A stretch of DNA of 64,000 nt from Odontocerum albicorne (GCA_949825065.1 OX463865.1:19949115-20013114); one strand, 5' to 3'. Positions 10,225-20,447 are shown, counted from the stretch's first letter. The notes: a model not told the origin generated them from the sequence alone. Numbers and translations are program-made.

Positions 10225-10780
10225 AGTACCGAGTTTTATGTATGGGAGTGCTGCGTGGATGTGGAACAAGACTGAAAAGAGCCGAATAAATACTGTAGAA
10301 ATGCGTGCACTTGGAAGAATATACGAGATTACAATGTATGACGGAAGACGGAATGAAGGATAAATGTGAACTGAAGGCTTTGGTATGAGAGATGAGAAGA
10401 AAAAGATCTGAGAATAAATGTTGCAATATCCAAAGTAATGGTGATAGAAAAATGTGAAAGGAAAAGTAAATGTGATATATTGGGGAAAAAATTAAAGATC
10501 AGTCAGAGTTGAGGAATTCTGCTATTTGGATAGTATTTGCACTGATTATGGAAGATTTGAGAGGGATATCGATCGGTGTGTAGCGATAGGAAACAAAGTC
10601 AACGGGACCCTTAAACATATATATTCCCAAACCGGATAATATCAAAATCTGTTAAGATGATAGTCCACAACAGTATTTTAGTACCAATGACGTATGTAAG
10701 TGAAGCGTGGATGTGGCAAAAGACTGAAAAATGCAACGTGGACGTGGTAAAAACTGAGAGGAGCCGAATAAATGTTGTAA
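10225..10780 (+). pseudogene. Two degenerate reverse transcriptase relics in tandem
   Basis: 10240-10440 gives FYVWECCVDVEQ-like decayed thumb sequence with NTVEMRALGRIYEITMYDG. 10560-10770 repeats an upstream segment (GNKVNGTLKHIY, then MIVHNSILVPMTYVSEAWMW and KTERSRINVV). They belong to the same abundant family as 4560 and 12560. Confidence 0.55.
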
Positions 10781-10918
10781 AGATGCGGTCATCCTTCCAC
10801 GCTTCCAGTAACCACAAACCTCTCCAAACTGTCTCCTTGGCTACGAGCAGTGTGCCCAAAGAATCGGGGGACTCGTTGAAGGCATAACCTAGTATAAACA
10901 AAACATTAAGGACAATAC

Positions 10919-11140
10919 TTAGCCTCTGGAGTTGAGTAACCCTGCATCAACATGTGAAAAGTTTCGATTGCTATGTATTTTCGATAATCTGTCGGTGATT
11001 CTCAGTTCTTCGAGAATGTAGGCGTTAGTTCGCCTTGCTGTCCATGGAATTTGTAACATCCTTGTCATTTCAAATGCATCTATTCTACGTCTTTCATTTG
11101 CTCTCGGAGTCCAAGTCTCTGCGTCATATAACATATAAGT
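10919..11140 (-). pseudogene. RTE-like reverse transcriptase C-terminal fragment
   Basis: One clean minus-strand frame reads MLYDAETWTPRANERRRIDA, then FEMTRMLQIPWTARRTN and ILEELRITDRLS. This is the conserved region just after the palm in RTE-like elements (YGAETWT..RRIDAFEM..WTARRTN). No catalytic residues are included. Confidence 0.75.
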
Positions 11141-11543
11141 ATTACGAAGACAAGAGGCTCAAGAAAGCGTATTTACGTTGTGATGGTGATAGTGCTGCTC
11201 TTCCATATATTTTCCAGCTTTGACATCACATCAACACTGGTTTTTGTATAATGTTTGTTAAAAAGTGTAGTTTTACGTTTATAGAAATTTGTGACCCAAA
11301 ACTGTCAAAAGTTTGTTTGAATAAACACAAATAATCTAAACTGTGCCAATATTGTGAGTGTCTTATAACTGACCCTGTTCTGCTGGTTTGGTAGACTCTT
11401 GAAAAAGCAGTTAATCAGACTGTCAAAACAATCTATGTTTGATATTTTTCTTCTGCGTGCTGTCCTCACACGCAATGTGTCCTCGTGAGTTGATGAAACA
11501 GAATGAGATTATTTCGACTGACTTTAGGTAATACTATCCTTAT
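11141..11543. other. Unassigned sequence
   Basis: No ORF, element ends or repeats recognised. Confidence 0.3.
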
Positions 11544-11589
11544 GGCGCATTCTCTCCCCACCGAAGGGTTGGTGGGGAGAGAATGCGCC
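11544..11589. repeat. 19-bp perfect hairpin abutting a TTAA element
   Basis: GGCGCATTCTCTCCCCACC (11544-11562), loop GAAGGGTT, then the exact complement GGTGGGGAGAGAATGCGCC (11571-11589). The next base begins the TTAA target site of the MITE at 11594. It could be a remnant of a snap-back element or part of the insertion target. Confidence 0.85.
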
Positions 11590-11593
11590 TTAA

Positions 11594-12126
11594 TCCTTAT
11601 CATGGCATTGTGACACAGGTGTTACACTAATTTAGTTTTTTTTTTATTAAACCCAGAAACTGTAACGTAATTTCAAATATGGCAACACATTCAAATACTA
11701 TACATGCACTATTGTGTGCAGTGGTATCATCTGGTGATAAATATTGACAACACTACAACCTTTCAAATGACATCGGGTCAACATGTCTGGATAGCGTGTT
11801 TTGAAAATTGGGATAAATAATCTTTAAATATCTTATAAATATCACTACATGTAGAGAAAAAATATTCAAACCATTTTATTTGTTGATAATTCAGCTATGT
11901 AAATGTTGTTCTTGTTTTAGATTATAGAATCATTTTATAGCGCTTTTTGTGTTTTATAAAAATTGATATTTTGGCAATGTAACGTGGGTGTTACATATTA
12001 AAAAAAAACTGTAAGGAAAAGTTGTGAGTTTTTTCCTCAATATTCCTTCATAACTTACCATATAACAAGGAATCACCAAAGAAAAACGTTAATATTTGGA
12101 TAAATTGAACTTTGCCAAGATAAGGG
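11594..12126 (+). mobile_element. TTAA-flanked MITE, family T1 (piggyBac-like), complete
   Basis: Flanked by TTAA on both sides (11590-11593, 12127-12130). Termini TCCTTATCATGGCA and, inverted from the right end, CCCTTATCTTGGCA match at 12 of 14 positions. There is no coding capacity. The interior carries several GTGTTACA-type motifs, and a second copy lies inverted at 35222-35754. TTAA duplication and CCC-type ends point to mobilisation by a piggyBac transposase in trans (inference). Confidence 0.8.
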
Positions 12127-12130
12127 TTAA

Positions 12131-12480
12131 GGACAGTCTGCGAGAGTCGCCGACTTTATGCGGGACGCCTGAAGATTCGGAGCAGGTTACTCAGTACCGT
12201 TGAGAATGGAGAGCCATCTATTATCGGGCTGATGGCGTCTCAACACCTTGATGTATAAGAAACATCCAGCGTGCTGCGAACATGTGTCAACATTGCCAGG
12301 CGACTCAGCAGGATCCACATATCTGTGGCATCTGCGGGAGTGAGTTCGCGTCTAGAATCGGGTTGTTTTCGCACAGAAGATCACATGATTGACGTTGAAA
12401 AGCAGCTCAAGATTGACGTTGAAGTGGCGAGGGGATCCTTGACTACGAGGCCCAGAATGACGATTCGATCGATTGAGTGT
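12131..12480 (+). pseudogene. Non-LTR retrotransposon C-terminus with zinc-finger motif
   Basis: Best-preserved example of the C-terminal knuckle: CGICGSEFASRIGLFSHRRS (about 12320-12385), which fits C-x2-C-x12-H spacing. It is followed by the 3' UTR motif GCGAGGGGATCC..CTACGAGGCCCA. The same 3' UTR motif seeds the tandem array at 340-885. Frames upstream are broken. Confidence 0.6.
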
Positions 12481-12559
12481 TTTGGTGCGGTCTGATATGG
12501 TTTTTGAATATGTAGAAATAACGAAACCACATCGCATTGAATCGAATTTTCATAACTTA

Positions 12560-12821
12560 TACGAGTATACTATACTCGTATATCAGATAACGGAAGAGTT
12601 ACGAGATATCAAACAGCGTCTAGTGGTAGGAAACAAAGTCAATGGAACAGTAAAACATATACCTATTCGAACCGGATAATATCAAAATCTACTAAGATGA
12701 TAGTTTACAACAGTATTATATTATCAACTATGATGTATGGGAGGGAAATGTGGACGTGGAAAAATACTGAAAGGAGTCGAATAAATGCTGTCAAATGCGT
12801 CAGTCTTAAATTCACATACGA
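12560..12821 (+). pseudogene. Degenerate reverse transcriptase relic
   Basis: Same family as 10560: GNKVNGTVKHIPIRTG, then TMMYGREMWTWKNTERSRINA with stops. It is interrupted at 12823 by the short MITE that follows. Confidence 0.55.
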
Positions 12822-12824
12822 GTA

Positions 12825-12991
12825 CAGTACCCGGCGGTAAGTAATACACATCGTTTGTAGAGCATCGTCTCTATCATTCATACACGTGTTCCGTCGCGAT
12901 TTTTCAATCGTTACCGGACCGGACTGTTAGCGCATCGTGCAACAGAGACGACGCTCTACAAACGATGTGTATTACTTACCGTTGGGTACTG
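12825..12991. mobile_element. 167-bp MITE with ~48-bp inverted repeats (Tc1/mariner type)
   Basis: Ends CAGTACCC..GGGTACTG flanked by TA on each side. Arms including GTAAGTAATACACATCGTTT and AGAGC.TCGTCTCT pair with only a few mismatches over about 48 bp. TA duplication and CAGT ends indicate a Tc1/mariner-type non-autonomous element. Confidence 0.85.
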
Positions 12992-13030
12992 TACATCCCT
13001 ATATATTTATTTAATACTTCATTTTAAAAC

Positions 13031-13075
13031 AATCTGGAGGACTTATTGCCAGGCGGCAACCTCTTCCAACCAATC
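13031..13075 (-). mobile_element. SINE family 1 core fragment
   Basis: GGACTTATTGCCAGGCGGCA followed by ACCTCTTCCAACCAATC, the reverse complement of the SINE core. Head and tail are missing. Confidence 0.5.
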
Positions 13076-13735
13076 CCTAATCACTTGATTTCATATATGA
13101 AGTTTAGTAAATGGCGTGATAGTATTTGTATGGAGATAACAAAACAACCCTGACGGACGCCTTTCTTTACATGAAACAATATTTATGAAATATAATATTC
13201 TTCCACTAGAACTGCCCAAATCATTCTCAGTGATATGTTGTTTTATTTTCATGAAACCGTTACTCTAATCGAGTTGTGAAAGTATTGATATACACCCAAG
13301 CTGATTCATCTTGCAACAACTCAAGGATGATCCATTCTGGTGACACCAGAGCTTGGACTATCCCATCCCACTATCTCCCTGACGTCAATCTACACCTTCG
13401 ACGTCAGTGGACACCTCTTTGACGTCTGGCTGCTGAAATCCGGCGCCAGATGCGGTCGAAAAACAGGTGCCACGTAACCAGCTCTCAAAGCTGCCCCATT
13501 CATAACTTGCCCGCCTCTATAATTAGGACAGACACCTGTTACTGTCAAACTAAACAGCTGGTTTTATATATACGGCGTGGCAAAATTTTCTCCCGGATTT
13601 GGTTCGTTTGCGGAACTGCGCCGACCTGTTGATACCACACATTGTCCAAACTCTGTTCTTAAATTTGTGGCGTTAAAAAGTCTTTGTCAATCATTTTCTA
13701 AAAAAATAAGGTCTGATTACATTTTTGTCATGATA
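13076..13735. other. Unassigned sequence
   Basis: No recognised protein or element. 13378-13430 contains three GACGTC sites about 20-25 bp apart in a GC-richer patch. The open frames at 13450-13861 have no recognisable domain. Confidence 0.3.
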
Positions 13736-13737
13736 AG

Positions 13738-13915
13738 CGCACTGTCGTCATTGCTGGGCATCGTAGTCGAGGATCCCCTCGCCTTTCCAACGTTGGTTCA
13801 GTTGATAGTCGAAGGTTTACTTTGGAGTTTTCTTCTTTTTTTTTTCTCCTCTTTTAAGTGAATAAGTCGTTGCACACCAGCAAACTCACCGCTGTACTGG
13901 ATTCGATGGCATGTT
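13738..13915 (-). mobile_element. Non-LTR 3' UTR fragment
   Basis: Inverse complement of the 3' UTR motif (CGAGGGGATCCTCGACTACG), followed by a segment (CACCAGCAAACTCA, GATTCGATGGCA) also found at 5270-5335. It is a remnant only. Confidence 0.5.
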
Positions 13916-14009
13916 TTTTTTTATATATTCTTATACTCCTGAATAATCATTTCTAAGGATCTCCACTCATCCTTTCATCGGTTCGTCTTTTTTTTTTTTT
14001 TATCCACTT

Positions 14010-14455
14010 TGCACGGATTTCTCCTGTTACACAAAGAGGGTCTGCCTCTAGCGTTAGCTTATTCGTTAGGAATAATATCAGCCAGGATTCTTCTCATACT
14101 GCTAGACGGTACCGAGAATATACAATATCAACAGTGTCATTCAGTTGGTTCAATATCTCTATACCACGCGTGACTGAGTGTTTAGCCATGATATTTGTCC
14201 TGTAAGTTGGTATGTAGAACAGAGGGTGATTCCTTGCACGGATATATTTATTGGGTACATATAAACTTAGTGCTTCTAGAATCGCGGGACAGTTAAAGGA
14301 ACCTTGGAAAACCTTTATTAGGAATATCGCAATGGATTCATTCTTGCCTTCTTGTTTCGAGGCTTCTATAGTTACACACCGTGAGAAGTTCGGCATGGTG
14401 AGCATATTTTGGGTAATCGTCCTTTGTTCTGTACCATAGATATCTGAGGAATTTT
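14010..14455 (-). pseudogene. Jockey-like reverse transcriptase C-terminus
   Basis: The minus strand reads ILRYLWYRTKDDYPKYAHH, then ESIAIFLIKVFQGSFNCPAI, RNHPLFYIPTYRTNIMAKHS and RGIEILNQLNDTVDIV, ending in the 3' UTR (GCTAACGCTAGAGGCAGACC). It is the uninterrupted counterpart of 5811-7115 and closely related to 23010-23857. Only the end of the ORF is present. Confidence 0.8.
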
Positions 14456-14817
14456 CTTCGGTCTTCGGACCGATTGGCTACGCAGATCTAGTGGCATCAA
14501 ATGATAGTTTTGCTGAATTCAAAACTTTCTGTGAAAGTTCTGGCAAAGTTTGAACCCTAAGCCTTAAGCCACTTTATAAATATTTACTGCGCTGCAAGTC
14601 ATTTTCCTTCTCCCGTGATGTCAGATCTTAAGTCCGTCGTCACTACTATTATTTTTACACTCAGGTGTGTCGCCACCGGAGAAATAGTCCCTTCGGGTAG
14701 TTCCTTCTTCGTCACCACGTGTCGTCTCGCACTTACGTTGTCCCCCATAACAGTGTGGGTGGTGGTGAGATTAAACTGAACTTAACTAAACTCCCGAGGC
14801 GGAAAAAATGTCTGTGT
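14456..14817. other. Unassigned sequence
   Basis: No repeat or gene recognised. Confidence 0.25.
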
Positions 14818-14915
14818 TATTCGAGGGGAGCAGCAAAGCGCAGTGTTCGAACCGGCGACATTCCGCACAGAAGTACAGTGTGTTACCGCGCGATCATGCA
14901 CCACACATCAGAGCT
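14818..14915 (-). mobile_element. tRNA-like SINE head, family 2
   Basis: On the minus strand: GTGCATGATCGCGCGGTAAC (A-box region) and GCCGGTTCGAACACTGCG (B box GGTTCGAACAC). The same module is at 5725-5805. Its sequence differs from family 1. Confidence 0.55.
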
Positions 14916-15080
14916 GGAACATAATATTTTGGCATTTGTAAACATGCCCCCACAATAAGGTGTCAATTTTTTTGGCGATTTCCTTTTTTCGCCGATCGAT
15001 TGCAGCGCCCTTCAGATATCGCACCTGGGGCCAACACCCTGGTTAACCCACCCTTATCTCGGCTCTGACATATACCTCGC

Positions 15081-15320
15081 TTGATGGAAAAAAATACGTT
15101 ACTAAAACACTTCATTCCGTATTCTGTCATACATTGTCACCCCGTGTATTCTTCTAAGTGCACGTATTTCTGCAGCATTCATTCTGCTCTTTTCAGTATT
15201 TATCACGTCCACGTTTTACTCCCATACATCAAAGTTGTGAACGATATCTTTGTAAATTTTGATACTTTCCGTTTCGAGTATGTATAATATGTTTTAGTGC
15301 CCCATTGACCTCATTTCCTA
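15081..15320 (-). pseudogene. Degenerate reverse transcriptase relic
   Basis: The minus strand shows the family seen at 4560 and 10225: LMYGSKTWT-like, then INTEKSRMNAAEIRALRRIH and GVTMYDRIRNE, with frame breaks. Confidence 0.55.
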
Positions 15321-15539
15321 TCGTTATCGTAAAAAAGTTATGATTTAGTATTTAATGTCGAAATCGAATTATGAATTCGCCCTTTTTTTAACCAATCCAA
15401 TGTTAAAATTGATTTTCAAATAGAAACGCGGTGAACTTAATATCTTTAAGAAATTTTACCTCAGCTTTCGAATGAGCTCTGTCAAGTGTTGTGATTGATC
15501 GAATGACTTGCGCGTGATTCTACAAGTGTTTTTTGTTCA

Positions 15540-16150
15540 AAGTGGCAGCTTAGCGGGTGGTGTTACAAGAAGTGACGTGATAGTGGACGGTGTTACCGGA
15601 TATTACGACATAACAAGTGGTGTTTATCTGAAGTTACGTCAAAGCGGGTAGTTTTACGGCCTAATGGGTGGTGTCACATTACGGCATATCGGATGGTGTT
15701 ACCGGGAGTGACATCATAGCGAGTGTTGTTACCAGACGTTGCGGCGTAGTTGATAGTTCTACCGAACGTTACTGCATAGCGGGTGATACTTCCGGACATA
15801 TACTATAGCAAATTGTGCTAGCGAAAGTGACGTTATAGCGGATAGTGTTACCGGACGTAACGGTAACTCGAATGGTATTACCGAACGTTACTGCATAGCG
15901 GGTGATACTTCCGGACATATACTATAGTAAATTGTGCTAGCGAAAGTGACGTTATAGCGGATAGTGTTTCCGGACGTAACGGTAACTCGAATGGTATTAC
16001 CGAACGTTACTGCACTAATGTTCCCGGAAGTTACATCATAGGGTGTTGTTACCGAAAGTGACTGTATAGCGTGAGGTTTTATCGCAAATGCGGATGGTAA
16101 TACCAAAAATGACGTCAAGCGGGTGGTGATGTTGGAAGTGATGAAGTGTG
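15540..16150. repeat. Degenerate ~36-bp tandem array with a 117-bp higher-order duplication
   Basis: Repeated units of the form AGCGGGTGGTGTTACCGGAA then GTGACGTCATAGC. A 117-bp block (around GAACGTTACTGCATAGCGGG to GTAACGGTAACTCG) is duplicated almost exactly at 15764-15880 and 15881-15997. Several units contain CRE-like TGACGTCA variants. The minus-strand open frame at 15888-16157 is a reading of the repeat. Confidence 0.8.
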
Positions 16151-16374
16151 GTGCCATGTCTTGAAGGGTACGTCTGATCTGTTAGAGGAAAAGACAGAAC
16201 TGAAGAAACATGTCCGTGTGGTTTACGTACGCCAAGAAGCGGTCATCCGCCACTGTGAGGAGGACGCAGTCATTGCCTAAAGTGAGTCTTTAAATACTGT
16301 TACAGTCGTGTTATATCCGTATTGGGGTAAGCAGAGTGAGTAGCGGGTCACAAAATAAAATAAGACTTTTTGTG

Positions 16375-16912
16375 AAGGGTCTTTCAAATTGAGCGGTTTT
16401 TACATTCTTTTTTTTTTTTTTAATTCTTGAATAAAACACACAATTTGCTTTGATTTCAAAAAAAAACTTTTTATTGATCATTGAAGTATAATGTATGACA
16501 TTTAAACACAAAAAACAATATCCGCCAAATGTCCACATCTTGCAGCTCCGCAGATGTCCACTCTTTTGTCAAAATTTTCGATGACATTTTGGCATAATTG
16601 CGGTTCTAACTCACCGGTGACGAGAATAATTTCGTCCTTCTTAAAGACCTGGCTTTTCACGTAACTTCAGAGAAAATAGTCCAACGGTGTCAGATCACAT
16701 GATCTTGGTGGCCAATTAACATCACCGTTTCCGGAGATTACAATACATAAAATAATTCAACAATTTGAACGCGTTGTTGTATTTTATACGACTCCATTTT
16801 TATAAATGTCATATATTACACTTCTCAAATGTCACAAGACCCAGGCAAGTTCGCGACGCCATCTGTGTTTTATCCAAGAATTAAAAAAAAACGTTCAATT
16901 TTAAAGACCCTT
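16375..16912 (-). mobile_element. Deleted mariner-type element, 538 bp
   Basis: Termini AAGGGTCTTTCAAATTGAGC and, inverted, AAGGGTCTTTAAAATTGAAC, with further pairing into the arms. TA is present on the right flank and mutated on the left. The minus strand reads NWPPRSCDLTPLDYFL, then SYVK, the third-Asp block of a DDE transposase of the PRSxDLTPLDYFLWGYVK group. The N-terminal half is deleted and a stop replaces the usual Trp. Non-functional. Confidence 0.75.
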
Positions 16913-16959
16913 TACATGCCATTTATTATCATAAAAAGAAAACTATAAAGCCAATTAAG

Positions 16960-17335
16960 CCTTTGATGTATGAAAGTAAAACGTGGACATGGAACAAGAC
17001 TGAAAATAGACGAATAAATGCTGTAGAAATGCATGCATTGAGAAGAATACATATGGAGTAAAATGTTTCCACTTATGCAACACGTGTTATTCTATATGGT
17101 GTTACAATGTATGAATGAATACGAAATGAAATGATTAGTGATGAATGTGAACTTAAGGCTAACGTGTTGAGTATGTTGAAGCAGAGCACCCTGAGATGGT
17201 TTGGGCGTGTGTAACAAATGAATGAAGATGGACTAACAAAATAAATATACAGGGCAAATATGTGTGGAAGGCGTGGCAGAGGAAGGTCAAAAAAAGTATG
17301 GTTAAATCAAGTGAATGATACGACGGGAGGTTAAT
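16960..17335 (+). pseudogene. Reverse transcriptase C-terminus leading into a satellite
   Basis: Decayed coding sequence (INAVEMHALRRIH; SDECELKANVLS; STLRWFGRV; MCGRRGRGRSKKVWLNQVND) ends at 17317 in codons that are also the start of each unit of the array beginning at 17310. The sequence grades straight from the retrotransposon C-terminus into the tandem array. Confidence 0.65.
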
Positions 17336-18555
17336 AAATTCGCGGAATGAAGGGGTTAAGGGAGGGGGTGGTAGTGCGCATGCGCGTGTTCCGATAATAT
17401 GACTCATTATTAGTGTATTCACCTCGTTTTAGTCTAATCTTGACAGTATTGTTTAAGATATAGTCGAGAGATACGTGAATGAGAGTGATATATGTGAATG
17501 ATACGAGAGGAGGTTAATAAATTCGCGGAATGAAGGGGTTAAGGGAGGGGGCGGTAGTGCGCATGCGCATGTTCCGGTGATATGACTCATTATTAGTGTA
17601 TTCACCAAATTTTAGTCTAATCTTGACAGTATTGTTTAAGGTATAGTCGAAATAGTATGATACATGAATACGAGATTATGATATGTGAATGATACGAGGG
17701 GAGGTTAATAAATTCGCGGAATGAAGTAGTTAAGGGAGGGGGTGGTAGTGCGCATGCGCGCGTTCCGATAATATGACTCATTATTAGTGTATTCACCTAG
17801 TTTTAGTCTAATTTTGACAGTATTGTTTAAGATATAGTCGAGAGATACGTGAATACGAGAGTATGATATGTGAATGATACGAGGGGAGGTTAATAAATTC
17901 GCGGAATGAAGGGGTTAAGGGAGGGGGCGGTAGTGTGCATGCGCGCGTTCCGATAATATGACTCATTATTAGTGTATTCACCAAGTTTTAGTCTAATTTT
18001 AACAGTATTGTTTAAGATATAGTCGAGAGAGTATGATATGTGAATGATACGACGGAAGGTTAATAAATTCGCGGAATGAAGGGGAAGGGAGGGGGTGATA
18101 ATGCGCATGCGCGTGTTCCGATTATATGACTCTTTATTAGTGTATTCACCAAGTTTTAGTCTAATCTTGACAGTATTGTTTAAGATATAGTCGAGATAGT
18201 ATGATACGTGAATACTAGTATGATATGTGAATGATACGACGGGAGGTTAATAAATTCGCGGAATGAAGGGGTTAAGGTAGGGGGCGGTAGTGCGCATGCG
18301 CATGTTCCGATAATATGACTCATTATTAGCGTATTCACCAAATTTTAGTCTTATTTTGACAGTATTGTTTAAGATAAAGTCGAGAGTATGATAGGTGAAT
18401 GATACGACGGGAGGTTAATAAATTCGCGGAATGAAGGGGTTAAGGGAGGGGGCGGTACTGCGCATGCGCATGTTCCGATTATATGACTCATTATTAGTGT
18501 ATTCACCTAGTTTTAGTCTTATTTTGACAGTATTGTTTTGGATATCGTCGGGAGA
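17310..18555 (+). repeat. Seven-copy satellite, 168-191 bp unit
   Basis: Units contain GTGAATGATACGACGGGAGG, TTAATAAATTCGCGGAATGA, a GTGCGCATGCGC palindrome, ATATGACTCATTATTAGTG and TTTTAGTCTAATCTTGACAG. Unit markers (GGTTAATAAATT) fall near 17329, 17511, 17702, 17887, 18058, 18244 and 18412. The first codons of each unit match the C-terminal VNDTTGG codons of the adjoining reverse transcriptase, so the unit is a retrotransposon 3' end. Confidence 0.92.
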
Positions 18556-18557
18556 GT

Positions 18558-18812
18558 ATGTCAAACGTTAATAACATCCCGAGTATGAAAAAAATTGAGT
18601 ATCGCGCTGTCATTAAGTTTCTCACAAAACAAGGGAAACCACCTCAAATCATTTTGGAAGAAATTGAAATTTACTGACGATGAAGAAGTTAAAAGTGCAA
18701 TTTCAGCTTATTTTGAGGGCAATTTTTTTTTTTCGTGGATATAAATAAGCTTATTGAAAGATCTGAAAAATGTATTAGAGTTAATGGTGAATATATTGAT
18801 AAGAAGAATGAA
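18558..18812 (+). pseudogene. mariner transposase, N- and C-termini fused by internal deletion
   Basis: ATG at 18585 gives MKKIEYRAVIKFLTKQGK, the N-terminus of a mariner transposase. After about 80 bp the sequence jumps in another frame to the extreme C-terminus: KFTDDEEVKSAISAYFEGN, then INKLIERSEKCIRVNGEYID. The DNA-binding and catalytic core, roughly 270 codons, is gone. A reverse transcriptase fragment starts directly after it at 18813. Confidence 0.8.
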
Positions 18813-19552
18813 CTTCAGCACCGACTGCTGGAATTGGCAGAGGTCAGTAAAGAAGTGGGTTTAAAAATGGATATATAAAAAACCAAAGATATGATGAACA
18901 ACTTTGTTATCCCAAAACCAATAAATGTAAATGGAAAGCCGCTGGAACTGGTCCTAGAATATGTGTATTTGGGCCAACTTATTTCCTTTGTAAGTGGCAT
19001 ATCGGAGGAAATAGCACGAAGGACAAAACTAGCATGGAACTCATTGGGATGTTTGAACAACATCTTTAAAAGTGATCTCTCAATATCCTTGAAGCTAAGG
19101 GTCTACAACCAGTGTATTCTCCCAGTACTTACGTATGGATGTGAGACATGGTCGTTCACAGTAAAGAACACACAAAAGCTCCAGACCACACAAAGAGGCA
19201 TAGAGAGATGCATGTTGGGATATACTAAAAGAGACCGTAAACGAAACACCTGGATTCGCAATATAACAAAGGTAGAAGACGTTATAAAGGTGCGCAAAAG
19301 AATGAAGTGGCAATGGGCAGGACACGTAGCCAGAATGTCAGACTCCGGATGGACACCCGAAATAATCCAATGGTACCCATGAGGCATAAAGAGGCCCAGA
19401 AGAAGACTGAAGGTACGCTGGATAGACGAAATCAGGAAGCATGGCAGCATCACATGGCATCAACGAGCAAAAAACGGAACTATTTGGAGTCAACTTGGGA
19501 GACCTTCATCCAGCATTGGATCGACCCTGGTTGACAATGATGATGATGATAT
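18813..19552 (+). pseudogene. RTE-like endonuclease/reverse transcriptase C-terminus
   Basis: From LQHRLLELAEVSKEVGLKMD (stop at 18876) to a long clean frame 18891-19382: MNNFVIPKPINVNGKPLE, YVYLGQLISFVSG, LTYGCETWSF, RNTWIRNITKVEDV and WAGHVARMSDSGWTPEI. A frameshift near 19380 moves the end to RPRRRLKVRWIDEIRK and finally a (GAT)n microsatellite (19538-19550), the usual 3' terminus of this class. It is 5'-truncated, without palm motifs. Confidence 0.85.
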
Positions 19553-19554
19553 AA

Positions 19555-20030
19555 ATAATAACACAATACATATATAAATCAATTTTAATTTTACACAATA
19601 TGTACATGTATAATTATGTTGTTTATAGTTAAGGCATTAACTATAAACAACAACACAATACATATATAAATCAATTTAATCAACATAATACATATATAAA
19701 TCAATTCTAATGCAACACAATACATATATAAATCAATTTTAATGCAACACAATACATATATAAATCAATTTAATCAACACAATACATATATAAATCAATT
19801 TAATCAACACAATACATATATAAATCAATTTAATCAACATAGTACATATATAAATCAATTTTAATGCAACACAATACATATATAAATCAATTTTAATGCA
19901 ACACAATACATATATAAATCAATTTAATCAACACAATACATATATAAATCAATTTTAATGCAGCACAATACATATATAAATCAATTTTAATGCAACACAA
20001 TACATATATAAATCAATTTGATCAATCAAT
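19555..20030. repeat. AT-rich minisatellite (ACACAATACATATATAAATC)
   Basis: About 13 copies of a 27-31 bp unit ACACAATACATATATAAATC followed by AATTTAATCA or AATTTTAATGCA. A perfect 15-bp stem hairpin is embedded at 19618-19651. Confidence 0.92.
19618..19651. repeat. Hairpin made of two Penelope termini
   Basis: GTTGTTTATAGTTAA (19618-19632), loop GGCA, then TTAACTATAAACAAC (19637-19651). The half-site TTTATAGTTAAGGCATTAAC is the same terminus that ends the Penelope tails at 4478, 5010, 24971 and, in variant form, 63330. Confidence 0.8.
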
Positions 20031-20039
20031 TGTGTACAA

Positions 20040-20447
20040 TATTTTTACACCCATTTGAAAGTTTACTCAAAATATCAGTAAACAACTCAAAATAGTTTTA
20101 CCACAATGTCCGAACGTCCCACATCCAGAATGCAAAACATCGCGGTTCGGGAGTGCAAACAGATTGACGCCCACCTTTCTTATTTAGCAAAGTGTCAAAA
20201 CACCAGGCCCCACCACGATAGCGTCCCACCGCACAATTAGGAATGGCGGGATTAACCTCATTAACTCATCGGTCGTCCGACACGCTGACTGCGTCACGAA
20301 CCACAGCATCCAATTTATCTAATTGGATGAGTTCAGACTTGCCAGAGCTATATACGTGCACAATTCTTTGGCTGATTCAATAATCTCTTATTGCTGAATA
20401 ACTTTCAAAATTTATCTTGATGATATATACAAGCTATAACTATATAC
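20040..20447. other. Unassigned sequence
   Basis: 20100-20330 is less AT-rich than its surroundings but carries no recognisable reading frame or element end. Confidence 0.25.

Noticed and set aside
13450..13861. Overlapping frames in a GC-richer patch, candidate upstream PHLDB exon
   Set aside because: No flanking splice sites in phase and no similarity to the PHLDB family that I can recognise.
17310..18555. Possible CRISPR-like or centromeric satellite
   Set aside because: No spacers; only seven units with clear retrotransposon 3' end origin. A centromeric role cannot be supported from seven copies.
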